64,000 nt of DNA, taken from assembly GCA_963643465.1 (NCBI GenBank), contig CAVIJT010000015.1, positions 1 through 64,000 on the forward strand. The letters run 5' to 3'. A program made the position numbers and the translations under genes. This DNA is from CAG-411 sp963643465. Lineage in GTDB: Bacteria; Bacillota; Clostridia; Lachnospirales; Lachnospiraceae. Under the pieces are notes generated by a model. That model ran no database searches, was not told the origin of the DNA, and worked only from the letters and a program-made list of their open reading frames with translations. Positions 17,727-26,187 of this stretch are shown piece after piece; the first letter of the stretch is position 1; each line of letters begins with the position of its first letter.

Positions 17727-17837
17727 GGTTGAATAAAAATGTCCTCCCAAAAGTTTTAGAGGTAATATACTTTCATCTGCATAAATCTTATTTTTAGTTT
17801 CTTATTTGCTGATTGAGAGAACATTTTTATTCAACCC
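17727..17837. repeat. 111-bp palindromic element (MITE-like)
   Basis: Perfect 17-bp terminal inverted repeats, GGGTTGAATAAAAATGT (17727-17743) and its complement (17821-17837), enclose 77 bp with no gene. It sits between the DUF5702 gene and the TadE-like gene. The rest of 17589-17726 has no convincing gene but holds a motif (17615-17650) similar to the one at 25270-25300. The size and inverted repeats fit a non-autonomous mobile element; no transposase is in the window. Confidence 0.6.
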
Positions 17838-17847
17838 CATATGTTTG

Positions 17848-20205
17848 TCAGTAGGAGTATGTCTGCTGCTTTGTAAAATTCCAAGCCTTTTGCTCATAAT
17901 TCCAATCGGAAAATAAAGATAAACCGGTAAACTTTGCAGGAATACTATATTCACACGATACTGTCACTCCATAAATACAGTCTTCAAAAGAAAACAAATC
18001 ACTATGACGAAGTTTCATGTTGGCTTCTATTAAATCCATAGTTCGGTATGTTTTCTGTTCTTGTGGTTCAAACAATAAAAACAACGTCAAATAATCCTCA
18101 TATTGAATAGCAACAGTAGACTTTTTCTTCCCAAGTTTTTTTGCTTTACTTTGTATTTTTTCTTTGCTAATGGTGCAAATGTCTGTGAATGATAACATAA
18201 ATACATTTTTATTTTTCCACACAGGAACTTTATACCCATTAAGAAGCGCCGCCGTATCTACCAAAGCCTCCTCATATGCCCACACTGCCAAAATTGCATA
18301 CTGCATCCCCTGTACCAAAACTCCAATTCCGGTAAATCCCACAAGGGCAAGTGCTGCGGTACGAGCCTCTTGTACTTTTGCGGTATCTGTCAATAAATAA
18401 GTAAAATTCGCTACTGTCCGAAGCAACAAAATCCGCTGTACTACCTGCTTTAAATTTTGCTTATCACTACTTTTTCCACATAAAATATATTCCTGTTCAT
18501 ACTTTATAGGTGTTTTTGAAAATTTACCTTCCTCGGATACATAGCTTTTAAAATACTCTTTTATGTATGCCTGATAAAGCAGCGTATTTGCGCCTTCTGC
18601 TACCACCTGAGACAATTCTTTCTCCCCGCCAAATACAGCTCCTATATTAGAAAATAGACCACCCAAATCGCTGTTTACAATCTGGCTAATTATATTTACA
18701 TCTTCTGTTCCTTTTGCTTCTCCTTTATATTTACCATAGTAGTAATCCGCCTGTTCTAACTTCTTTTTGGATAATTTACTGGTATCTCCCACTGTTAATT
18801 CCAATACCGAATCGCCCAAATTCCCCAAAATACTCATAGGATTCTCAGCTTCCGATGTACCTATCTCTCCATAAGAAAATTTTAGGCTACTAATCTGATA
18901 CCCGGCTAAGTTTTGGATTTGCCCTGCAATCTCTTCCTGCTTTGTCTTATAGCCGTCCAAGCTGTCTACAAGCTCTTTTTCCAGCATTTCTTCTAACCCT
19001 GTCAACAAGGTCAAATTTGTCTGTAAAGTATCTTTCATTCCAATTGCCCGCTGAATGGTTGCCAAATCACTTTTTATTTGGTTTGAGGTACTCTCCAGAC
19101 TTTTATAAGTTTCTTTACTGACACTTTCTTTCTGCTTGGCTATGTTATCTGTATAATTTGTGGATGCTTTTGTCAGTTTTGGTAGTTCACCTTCTAACTC
19201 CTGAATTGTGGCAATGGATTCCTCCATTTTTTCCTTTGTTTGAGATACCATAGATTTTAAATCTTCCTGATCTGCATTAAACTGGGTAATCGTACTAGCA
19301 AAATCATAAACATTTGTGGCATTATCTTTTGAAGCTTTCTTTTTCTTTCCACCTTTTTTCTCTGTTTCCGTTTCTTCTTGTTTTTCTTTCTCTGTTATCA
19401 ATGTATCTACTGTAGTTTTCATTGCCTCAAGATTTACAAGAGGGTTCACATAATTCCCCTTTAAGGAATTCCACACAGTAACATTGTCAATTCCCACATT
19501 TTCTTTGGTTTCCTCCACAGTACACATCTTTTTAGCAAAATAACCATTCACCTTTATGGTTCCATCGGCAGTATATGTGAGTTTCTCTTTGCAACATATC
19601 CCTTCTACCTGCTCCATTAACTTCATCATAAGCACATTGGCATCCTCAAACTGTTCTGTCACTTCTCCTTCCGCTTCCATGACAGTAGCTGTTACTTCGC
19701 TTTCCTCTATTAAATTCAAGTTCTCCAATATTTTGCTTATCCCTTCGGCTGCCACCTCATATTTCATATATTGTAAAATTTCCTCTTCCACAGGTGCTCC
19801 GCCATAATCAGTAGCTTTCACTACATCATCTATCTGTACAGCATTTACTGCGGGGCAAAGCAAATCTATTCCATTTCTTTTTTGCCCGGTAATCTCATTG
19901 GTTGTACTTGTAGACAAGGAAGTATTCATATATTCCTGTATTTGCTCTGTCAGCTTTTTATAATCTAACGTATCGGAACCAGTACCTTTGTCCATCAAGA
20001 AAATGCGATAATCCTCATAAAGTGGCTCATAATATTCTGTCATTGCTCCGTCAATACTGCCGGTAAGGGTGCGGTCTACCGTAGCAGACGCAACCCTCAC
20101 TCTGGCATTTTCAAGACAAGTAGCAATGAGTGCCAAAATCACAAGCAATACCATGGTTAAAAATACTGTAATCGTTCCCTTTGATTTTCCCACTCTCCAG
20201 CTCAT
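17848..20205 (-). CDS. DUF5702 protein of the Tad locus
   Basis: A 785-aa protein. Near the N-terminus GTITVFLTMVLLVILALIATCLENAR forms a TadE/TadG-like hydrophobic helix after a Gly, but the +5 position is Phe instead of Glu, so cleavage by the prepilin peptidase is uncertain. Residues about 40-140 and 520-785 are globular; the middle (about 270-460) is coiled-coil with many Lys, Glu and Gln. A hydrophobic stretch occurs near residue 650. This matches the DUF5702 family found with Flp pili in Clostridia. A large surface or assembly component is inferred. It starts 13 nt after the Flp gene stop, clearly in the same operon. Confidence 0.8.
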   Translation of the reverse strand: MSWRVGKSKGTITVFLTMVLLVILALIATCLENARVRVASATVDRTLTGSIDGAMTEYYEPLYEDYRIFLMDKGTGSDTLDYKKLTEQIQEYMNTSLSTSTTNEITGQKRNGIDLLCPAVNAVQIDDVVKATDYGGAPVEEEILQYMKYEVAAEGISKILENLNLIEESEVTATVMEAEGEVTEQFEDANVLMMKLMEQVEGICCKEKLTYTADGTIKVNGYFAKKMCTVEETKENVGIDNVTVWNSLKGNYVNPLVNLEAMKTTVDTLITEKEKQEETETEKKGGKKKKASKDNATNVYDFASTITQFNADQEDLKSMVSQTKEKMEESIATIQELEGELPKLTKASTNYTDNIAKQKESVSKETYKSLESTSNQIKSDLATIQRAIGMKDTLQTNLTLLTGLEEMLEKELVDSLDGYKTKQEEIAGQIQNLAGYQISSLKFSYGEIGTSEAENPMSILGNLGDSVLELTVGDTSKLSKKKLEQADYYYGKYKGEAKGTEDVNIISQIVNSDLGGLFSNIGAVFGGEKELSQVVAEGANTLLYQAYIKEYFKSYVSEEGKFSKTPIKYEQEYILCGKSSDKQNLKQVVQRILLLRTVANFTYLLTDTAKVQEARTAALALVGFTGIGVLVQGMQYAILAVWAYEEALVDTAALLNGYKVPVWKNKNVFMLSFTDICTISKEKIQSKAKKLGKKKSTVAIQYEDYLTLFLLFEPQEQKTYRTMDLIEANMKLRHSDLFSFEDCIYGVTVSCEYSIPAKFTGLSLFSDWNYEQKAWNFTKQQTYSY

Positions 20206-20218
20206 TTCTCACTTCCTT

Positions 20219-20440
20219 TTAGTATGCTCCAGAAATACTGTTCTTCTGATCAATCTCTGCCTCATCTCCCTTAATCTGCTTAAAGGCGTTGGTAATTAGT
20301 TTTGTAACCTGACCTCGGAAAATAAGTACCAATCCTACAAGAACCACAATAATTAAAATAATTTCCACACTTCCCATTGCATTCTCATCTTTCCAAAACT
20401 GTTTCCATTCCTGCCATGCTCTTTTCTTTAAATTTTTCAT
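20219..20440 (-). CDS. Flp1-type major pilin
   Basis: A 73-aa prepilin. A positively charged leader (MKNLKKRAWQEWKQFWKDENAMG) ends at Gly, then SVEIILIIVVLVGLVLIF makes the membrane and assembly helix with Glu at +3. The short C-terminus is hydrophilic. This is the Flp1/type IVb pilin layout and the only major-pilin candidate in the locus. It is flanked by tadC upstream and the DUF5702 gene downstream. Confidence 0.88.
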   Translation of the reverse strand: MKNLKKRAWQEWKQFWKDENAMGSVEIILIIVVLVGLVLIFRGQVTKLITNAFKQIKGDEAEIDQKNSISGAY

Positions 20441-20523
20441 CTTACGTTTCCTTTCTTTTTTTCTTTTCTGTAATTTCAGTAGTTTTTAACGCCCCTCTGC
20501 AAGGGCATGGAATTAAGTTTTCT

Positions 20524-21996
20524 CTATAAAGACATCATTGCTGGTGCCATAATGATTACCATAACTAAAATCAACATAATCATCATAGGTGCCAATAATT
20601 TGGTCCCAGCCTCCTCCGCCAATTGTCTCGTTGCCTGTTTGCGACTTTCAAAAGCGTCCAAAGCCTCATGCTCCAATATTTCTAACAGTCCTTTCGTCCC
20701 TTTCCGCAAATTTTGACTAAGCAAAGTAGAAAACTTAAGATAGGGAATTAACTTGGCACGCTGTCCGAAACGTTCCAATGCCATCATATTTGTCATACCG
20801 TTAGACATTTCTCCCCAAGTCACTCTCCATTCCTCATAGGCGTATCGTTTTTCTATGGTATGATCCCGCAGTTTTTTTTCATACTCCCCAGCAATTTTTC
20901 CCCATGCACTGTTGACTGTCATACCTGCCCCAAGAAGCAGTGTGAATTTATTTACCAATTCTGGATAGTCCAGAAGCATTTGCTTATCTCTTGCTACATA
21001 TTTCTTTTTTAAATCACTTCCCATAGCAAGCCAAAGCATAGTTCCCATAAGCAAACCAACGAAAAGAAACACTCCATAATTCCTATCTTCTTCCGGCTCT
21101 TGATAAGATACTTTCTCACCACCAATCGTTTCTGGAAGCTCCATCCGTTCTTCTTCCTGATGATCGATGCCAGCCTTTTCCAATGACTCTTCCAACTCCT
21201 GCTCCCAATCTTCTTGACTCATACGCTCTGCCGGAAGCACCACCACATCAAAATTTAACTCCTCACTGATTTCCCCATAGGCCAACTGGGCAGTTATGGT
21301 ACACGTAGTTTCTTCTGTGATTCGCCCATTTTTCAACTCCCCTTCCTCTGTAATCACCTCTTCATTCCAGCTACTCCAACTAACCGTAACGGCGTTATCC
21401 GGTATAGCCGTTATAAAATTTAAATCTGTGGTAATCTTCTCTTTTCTCTTATTTTCTCCAAGATAATGCTGATTCACATAGGCTTTTGCCTCTTCCATTT
21501 TTTGTGCCAATTCTTCTTCCGTATAGGCTTGTTCTGGAACTGCAACGGAAACGGAAGTTTCCTGTCTCTCCTCCCCGGAAACATGAATAGTCACACTTTT
21601 CTCTCCCTGTCCGGTCTTTTGCCTTTCAATGTACCGTCCCTCTTTTAAGGTTGTTGTCCCATTTCCCTGAAATGCCGTGGCACAAATACATGCAAGACTG
21701 CCTGCCACCACCAAAAACACGATAGAAAGTTTTTTGCACCAATGTAAAATTTGTATTTCCTCTACATCTTCCCCTATACAAAGAGGCGATAACAATTCCC
21801 TCTCTTTTTCCTGTTTCTCAAGCAAATTTCCCAGACGGGTTTCTAAAAGTATAAACAAACACAATGAATACAACACCTTCAAACTATGTTCTTTCTTATC
21901 CAGCATTTTCACATATGTTTTTTGATAATTTCTAGTAAGGAACACACATACACAAAAAATAAGTAAACATACTATACTGATTACAACCCAAACCAT
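20524..21996 (-). CDS. tadC: TadC-like pilus platform protein with an inserted Ig-like domain
   Basis: The start at 21996 (MVWVVISIV) is preferred over longer in-frame starts because GGAGG lies just before it and 11 nt separate it from the tadB stop. The 490-aa protein begins with a membrane helix and has a second helix at about 100. Residues about 150-300 are extracytoplasmic and contain an atrophied bacterial Ig-like (aBig_2) unit: ITTDLNFITAIPDN, TVSWSSWNEEVI, NGRITE and ISEELNFDVVV. The C-terminal 190 residues are the usual T2SS-F domain (LLLGAGMTVNSAW, ILEHEALDAFESRKQA, final helix LAPMMIMLILVMVIIMAP). TadC is the inner-membrane platform partner of TadB. The Ig insertion is unusual for a platform protein. 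Confidence 0.85.
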   Translation of the reverse strand: MVWVVISIVCLLIFCVCVFLTRNYQKTYVKMLDKKEHSLKVLYSLCLFILLETRLGNLLEKQEKERELLSPLCIGEDVEEIQILHWCKKLSIVFLVVAGSLACICATAFQGNGTTTLKEGRYIERQKTGQGEKSVTIHVSGEERQETSVSVAVPEQAYTEEELAQKMEEAKAYVNQHYLGENKRKEKITTDLNFITAIPDNAVTVSWSSWNEEVITEEGELKNGRITEETTCTITAQLAYGEISEELNFDVVVLPAERMSQEDWEQELEESLEKAGIDHQEEERMELPETIGGEKVSYQEPEEDRNYGVFLFVGLLMGTMLWLAMGSDLKKKYVARDKQMLLDYPELVNKFTLLLGAGMTVNSAWGKIAGEYEKKLRDHTIEKRYAYEEWRVTWGEMSNGMTNMMALERFGQRAKLIPYLKFSTLLSQNLRKGTKGLLEILEHEALDAFESRKQATRQLAEEAGTKLLAPMMIMLILVMVIIMAPAMMSL

Positions 21997-22007
21997 CTCT
22001 TTGCCTC

Positions 22008-22748
22008 CTATAATTGAATGTCCACAATTTTTTTCATGAGCAGATAGCTCAGTATATACACAACAAGCACAACAGACATTAAAATACATCCAAACACATT
22101 ATGATATAAGCCGTCTAAAAATCCCGGAGATGCCACCCACATATACAAAATAATTCCAAGAGGAACGACTGACATAATGTTTGCCTCCATTTTTTTCTGT
22201 GCAATTACCGTTTCCATTTCTCTTTGTATCTCAATTCTCTCCCCAATATTTTTTCCTGTCTGCTGAATGATTTTCATAATATCGCCTCCGGTACGTTTGG
22301 CAGTCTGAAAAATTTCTGCAAAATTTTCTACATCTTCAATCCCTGTCCGAACTGCCAAATCTGCCAGACATTCCTCTACGGTTTTATTCATAGCAATTTG
22401 TTTGGCAATCCATGAAAATTCCTGCATAATATCCGTATCTTCCTCATACATGAGTGCTAAATCTTTTCTAGCTTCCAAAAAGGCATTTTCAATAGAATAT
22501 CCTGCATTTAATGCGGCAGATAATCCCATAATTCCCTGTTTAAACTGCTGATTAAATTCCCATTTTCTCTTTTTTATCAACTCCTTTTCTCTATACTTTA
22601 AGTAAATCCATGCAAAAGGAGAAAACACCAACACCGCTATTACACTTTTGTAAAATAGTACAGCCAATATGGAACTCAGTAAAAAACCTATAAACAAGAT
22701 TTGTCTTTTTTCTTTTCCTTTTGCCTGATACACCCTGTAATCTGTCAT
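22008..22748 (-). CDS. tadB: TadB-like pilus platform protein (T2SS-F family)
   Basis: A 246-aa membrane protein with two N-terminal hydrophobic segments (ILFIGFLLSSILAVLFY and AVLVFSPFAWIYL), then the cytoplasmic T2SS-F helical domain (GIMGLSAALNAGYSIENAF, RTGGDIMKIIQQTGKNI) and two C-terminal membrane segments. It overlaps tadA by 4 bp and is followed by tadC after 11 nt, the usual Tad order. Confidence 0.88.
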   Translation of the reverse strand: MTDYRVYQAKGKEKRQILFIGFLLSSILAVLFYKSVIAVLVFSPFAWIYLKYREKELIKKRKWEFNQQFKQGIMGLSAALNAGYSIENAFLEARKDLALMYEEDTDIMQEFSWIAKQIAMNKTVEECLADLAVRTGIEDVENFAEIFQTAKRTGGDIMKIIQQTGKNIGERIEIQREMETVIAQKKMEANIMSVVPLGIILYMWVASPGFLDGLYHNVFGCILMSVVLVVYILSYLLMKKIVDIQL

Positions 22749-23965
22749 AACAAAATCCCTGCTCTCTTTAACTTTTCTGTCTGCTGTAACTGGTAGCCCG
22801 TAGGTTGTAAACCGCCTAGCACATTGCCCTCCTCATCTTCCCCCTCCTCCACAAACTCATAAAGAGGCTCTGTCTGAATGATTCCATCCTGCATACCAAG
22901 CACTTCCACAATCTGCAATACCTTTCTGCTTTTATCACGAAGTCTTCCTAAATGCACCACTATTTCCAAGGCAGAAGAAATCTGTCTACGAACCGCCTCA
23001 AGAGGAAGTTCCACATCAGACATTAGTGTCATAGTTTCCAAACGGCTTAACATATCCTCTGGCGAATTGGCATGTCCTGTGGATAAGGAACCATCATGAC
23101 CGGTATTCAATGCCGACAGCAAATCAAGTGCTGCTCCATCTCGAATTTCCCCAATAATAATGCGATCTGGCCGCATTCGCAAAGCAGATTTAATCAAATC
23201 TCGAATGGATATGGCATTTTTCCCTTCTACGTTTGCATTTCTTGTCTCAAGCCTTACTAAATTAGGAATTTTGGTAATTTGAAGTTCCGCTGAATCTTCA
23301 ATGGTAATAATTCTCTCATCTTCGGGAATATAATTAGATAAAATATTGAGAAATGTGGTCTTTCCGGAACCGGTTCCACCACTGATAAATACATTCATTT
23401 TTGCCTGTACTAACTTTTTTAAAAATAATGCAGCTTCTTTTGTAATTGCTCCCAGTTCTAAAAGCTGTTCCATATCCATTGCCTTTTCTGGAAACTTTCG
23501 AATAGTGACAATTGGCCCATTTAATGCCACAGGAGGTAACACTACATTCACACGAGATCCATCGGGAAGTCTGGTATCTACAATAGGAGATGCCTCATTT
23601 ACCACGCGGTTTGCGCGAGATACAATTTGCTGCACAACATCTTCTAACTTTTCTTTATTAAAAAATGTTTTATTCCATCGCCGAATTCTTCCCTTTTCTT
23701 CTATGAAAATATCCTTGGCACCATTAATCATAATTTCTGTAATTTGCTTATTATCTACCAACTCCTGCAGTGCATCCAGCCCTCTAAGGCTATAAAATAC
23801 TTCTTTTTGCAACTGCAATTTATCCCATACAGATAAATATTTACTCTCTTCTTCTGCAAATATTCTTTCATCAATTAACTGCAAGATTTCCTCATCGGAA
23901 ACATCGGTAGTCAAATCCATTTGTTCTACCACTTGTCTGTGAATCTCTCTTTGCAAGTTGCTCAT
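22745..23965 (-). CDS. tadA: TadA/CpaF-type pilus assembly ATPase
   Basis: The start at 23965 (MSNLQREIHRQ) is chosen because GGGAGG precedes it, whereas the longer frame reaches far into tadZ. The 406-aa protein has Walker A GGTGSGKTTFLN, a Walker B-type segment (RIIIGEIRDG) and a His box (LNTGHDGSLSTGHAN). These mark a VirB11/CpaF secretion ATPase, a hexamer at the inner membrane that powers Flp pilus assembly. It overlaps tadZ by 74 bp and tadB by 4 bp, so the operon is tightly coupled. Confidence 0.92.
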   Translation of the reverse strand: MSNLQREIHRQVVEQMDLTTDVSDEEILQLIDERIFAEEESKYLSVWDKLQLQKEVFYSLRGLDALQELVDNKQITEIMINGAKDIFIEEKGRIRRWNKTFFNKEKLEDVVQQIVSRANRVVNEASPIVDTRLPDGSRVNVVLPPVALNGPIVTIRKFPEKAMDMEQLLELGAITKEAALFLKKLVQAKMNVFISGGTGSGKTTFLNILSNYIPEDERIITIEDSAELQITKIPNLVRLETRNANVEGKNAISIRDLIKSALRMRPDRIIIGEIRDGAALDLLSALNTGHDGSLSTGHANSPEDMLSRLETMTLMSDVELPLEAVRRQISSALEIVVHLGRLRDKSRKVLQIVEVLGMQDGIIQTEPLYEFVEEGEDEEGNVLGGLQPTGYQLQQTEKLKRAGILL

Positions 23966-24956
23966 AGGTTCCCTCCCTTCTAAGCATTTCTTCCACTGCA
24001 ATGCCAATACTTCCCCTTGCAAGCAACTCTATATTTTGCGGAATACTATCCACCCTTGGAAGAACGACTTGTTTTCGCTTTTCTTCCAGTATTTTTTGCT
24101 TTTCTTTGGAAAACTTTTCTGTCCATAAACTCTCTACGGTTTCTGCAATTACCGGCTCATACAACACATCACACTGTTCCAGCAAAACCTCAATTCCCTC
24201 ATTTACAAAAGAAACATCATACAAAATCACATCATAAGACGTATATTTCCACAATGCGTAAAACAATTGCTCCAAATCCTTTTTGCCCATTCCCTGTATA
24301 TCCAGATAATGCCTGACACCACACAAATAATCTGCATTTCCAACTCTCTGAATCAACGACTGCAATTTCATATCCAAATCTTTGCGCCCCTGCTTCATAT
24401 AATAAATCAATCGGGAAAGAGCCACCTCTTCCCCACAAGAAAACCAATCACAAGGTCTTGAAAAAGGTTCTAAATTGACCACCAATACTTTTTTCTGTAC
24501 TCCCAACAAATGCCCCAATACCACCGAAAGGGTGGTTTTGCCTGTTCCACCGTACGGCGAAAACACTGCCAATTGTCTGCAACATCTGATTTGTTTGGGT
24601 AAATAATAGGTGCTTTTATCCTCACATTGCTCCGCACACAAATCAAACACTTCCCGCAAAATTTGATCGGCTGACTGAAATTTATACACCGCTGGGTAAG
24701 AATCTGCTTCTCTCACCATCCGCCCTTCTGTAAGTAAAATTGTAAATCCAGCCTTCTGTCTGACTTCCTCATATGCACTCTGGTCTGATGCCAGCAGCAC
24801 ATCCACTCTATTTTCTCCCATAAACTCCTTTAATGCTGTTACTTTCGTAAAAACACGGGTATCAAATAAGCTGTCTCTCAACTCTTTCACATAGTTTAAA
24901 AATAAATTTGCATACTCTTCTTTTGGCTCAAGCACAGCCAAAATCTGTTTTTTCAT
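23892..24956 (-). CDS. tadZ: TadZ/CpaE-like localisation ATPase
   Basis: The start at 24956 (MKKQILAVLEP) follows AAAGGAG. The 354-aa protein has an atypical receiver-like N-terminal domain (1-120) and a ParA/MinD-type ATPase domain with the deviant Walker A YGGTGKTTLS at about 150. The end reads GRTNGFDYRCFR. TadZ/CpaE proteins place the Tad machine in the cell. Upstream lie a hairpin of the AAGGTG family and tiny gene C. Confidence 0.88.
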   Translation of the reverse strand: MKKQILAVLEPKEEYANLFLNYVKELRDSLFDTRVFTKVTALKEFMGENRVDVLLASDQSAYEEVRQKAGFTILLTEGRMVREADSYPAVYKFQSADQILREVFDLCAEQCEDKSTYYLPKQIRCCRQLAVFSPYGGTGKTTLSVVLGHLLGVQKKVLVVNLEPFSRPCDWFSCGEEVALSRLIYYMKQGRKDLDMKLQSLIQRVGNADYLCGVRHYLDIQGMGKKDLEQLFYALWKYTSYDVILYDVSFVNEGIEVLLEQCDVLYEPVIAETVESLWTEKFSKEKQKILEEKRKQVVLPRVDSIPQNIELLARGSIGIAVEEMLRREGTYEQLAKRDSQTSGRTNGFDYRCFR

Positions 24957-24986
24957 TTCGTTTCTTCCACTCCTTTTCAAAAAACA

Positions 24987-25028
24987 AAGGTGCAAAGCCT
25001 CAATTATTCAATAAAGACTTTACACCTT
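24987..25028 (-). terminator. Hairpin 3 of the AAGGTG-AAAGTCTT family
   Basis: Arms AAGGTGCAAAGCCT and AGACTTTACACCTT with the loop sequence CAATTATTCAATAA. It lies 20 nt after the stop codon of tiny gene C. The minus-strand T run is shorter here (CCTTTGTTTT), so it may be leaky enough to let transcription reach tadZ. Confidence 0.65.
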
Positions 25029-25048
25029 AGATAATAGTTATTTAGTTT

Positions 25049-25237
25049 CTATTCTTCAAATTCTAGATCATGTAAGTTGATACCAAAACTTTCAAGTTTC
25101 ACTTTGGTAATTTTGATTTCATAATCCAGCACTTTATTCTCGCAAGTATTTGCTCTTTTAATAGCTTGTAAATTCTTGTAATAGTCAATCGTGTTGTTTA
25201 TAACTTCATATTGGTTCATGTTATCGCTCACTTTCAT
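25049..25237 (-). CDS. Tiny helical protein C (62 aa), Tad-locus cassette family
   Basis: A 62-aa protein, MKVSDNMNQYEVINN at the start, preceded by AAAGGTGGTGAT. It aligns end to end with proteins A (15445) and B (15820): a Tyr/Leu/Lys-rich helix (IDYYKNLQAIKRA), then VLDYEIKITKVKLESFGIN, and a short acidic tail. It is inserted between the prepilin peptidase gene and tadZ. Related sequence motifs (TTGAATA with CTTTGC) lie on both sides (25000-25025 and 25270-25300), like the edges of a cassette. Function unknown. Confidence 0.65.
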   Translation of the reverse strand: MKVSDNMNQYEVINNTIDYYKNLQAIKRANTCENKVLDYEIKITKVKLESFGINLHDLEFEE

Positions 25238-25349
25238 AATATCACCACCTTTTCAAGTGGTATTATATCATAGCGCAAAGTCTCTATTCAATTATCAATG
25301 TGCGCAATCATGCAGAGCAAACAAATACCGATGCCTTCCCCTACAAATG

Positions 25350-25886
25350 TCAAAAAATTTTAAGACATCCATATAAGCTCACATAATACACCACCAGCAC
25401 ATAGGCAACGGCCATGGGAACAACAAAAGGAATTAAAGCCTCCTTTTCTTTAGCTAGGTCTACCTCATACTTCATCCATATTCTTCCTGCAAATACAATA
25501 AAGAGATAACTTGCGAGATAACGCAAACGATCCAAAAGATTTCGATGCCAAAGCATCTTTCCAATAGAAAATATTGCTCCTACAAACAAAGCAACCACTG
25601 CATACTGCATCGTAAAGGATTGTCCAAAAAACCCTCCTATTACCATAAACAATTTCACATCTCCGGCTCCAAACATCCGAAACATGGAAAATGGAACCAT
25701 TACCACCCAAATGATACCTACACCAACAAACCAAATACCGCTTCCTTTTGTTCCATGTAGAAATATCTGCCATATACCCCCACTTATCAATCCTACTACA
25801 ATTAACAAATTGGGTACACGATAAGATTTTACATCATACCATGCAGCTATTCCAATCAAAATACCTACGTAAATAAATGCACCAAT
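25350..25886 (-). CDS. Prepilin peptidase (A24, TadV/CpaA type)
   Basis: A membrane aspartic peptidase of about 178 aa with the two catalytic-site signatures of the A24 family: AAWYDVKSYRVPN (first Asp) and GAGDVKLFMVIG (second Asp). It would process the Flp and TadE prepilins in this locus. The start is odd. No ATG or GTG is in frame; the choices are TTG at 25859, which deletes the first membrane helix, or ATT at 25886, which follows a good GAGGTGAG site. An ATG directly followed by TAA overlaps this ATT, so a 1-nt deletion at the start is also possible. It is probably the first gene of the Tad operon. Confidence 0.85.
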   Translation of the reverse strand: MGAFIYVGILIGIAAWYDVKSYRVPNLLIVVGLISGGIWQIFLHGTKGSGIWFVGVGIIWVVMVPFSMFRMFGAGDVKLFMVIGGFFGQSFTMQYAVVALFVGAIFSIGKMLWHRNLLDRLRYLASYLFIVFAGRIWMKYEVDLAKEKEALIPFVVPMAVAYVLVVYYVSLYGCLKIF

Positions 25887-25946
25887 TACATCTCACCTCA
25901 CAATCTTTTCATGGTCATTCTCTGCTTTGTGCCTTAGCACGCCACT

Positions 25947-25975
25947 AGAATAAAACAGATTTTTTACTGCGTCAA
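25947..25975 (-). promoter_or_regulatory. Probable promoter of the Tad operon
   Basis: On the minus strand TTGACG and TATTCT are separated by 17 bp, about 60 nt before the prepilin peptidase start. A short hairpin (GTGC-TAAG-GCAC) follows in the leader. Confidence 0.5.
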
Positions 25976-26100
25976 CCGCTTTTTTTCGATTTTATAAATT
26001 GTTTATTTTCCTAGTTTTTTCCAAAAATCCGCATTTAAATGGAATTACTCACTTTCGTTTTAACTGTGACAAATCAGTTCTTAATTTTTTATAAAAAATA

Positions 26101-26136
26101 ATAACTATTCAGAACCCTCTATAATGGAACAATTAG
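26101..26136 (+). repeat. 36-bp repeat with TAACTATTCAGAACCC core, copy 1
   Basis: It matches 30268-30303 in inverted orientation with one mismatch. Next to it is an imperfect hairpin (GGAACAAT...ATTGTCCC, 26126-26172). A shorter third copy is at 63850-63867. It contains TATAAT and could act as a promoter, but the repeat nature is the firm observation. Confidence 0.75.
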
Positions 26137-26187
26137 ATACGTTATGCTGGCATATAAGTAGCTGATTGTCCCATTTAGGATAGTCAT

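Noticed and set aside
17600..17760. A 48-codon open frame next to the MITE-like element (ending in STLTIE)
   Set aside because: No start codon and no ribosome site; part of it is translation of the inverted-repeat element and an intergenic motif.
15385..25028. Integron attC-like interpretation of the hairpins after the tiny genes
   Set aside because: No integron integrase is adjacent (the tyrosine recombinase is 32 kb away and lacks an obvious integron insert), and the hairpins look like terminators. A cassette idea is kept only as a hypothesis.
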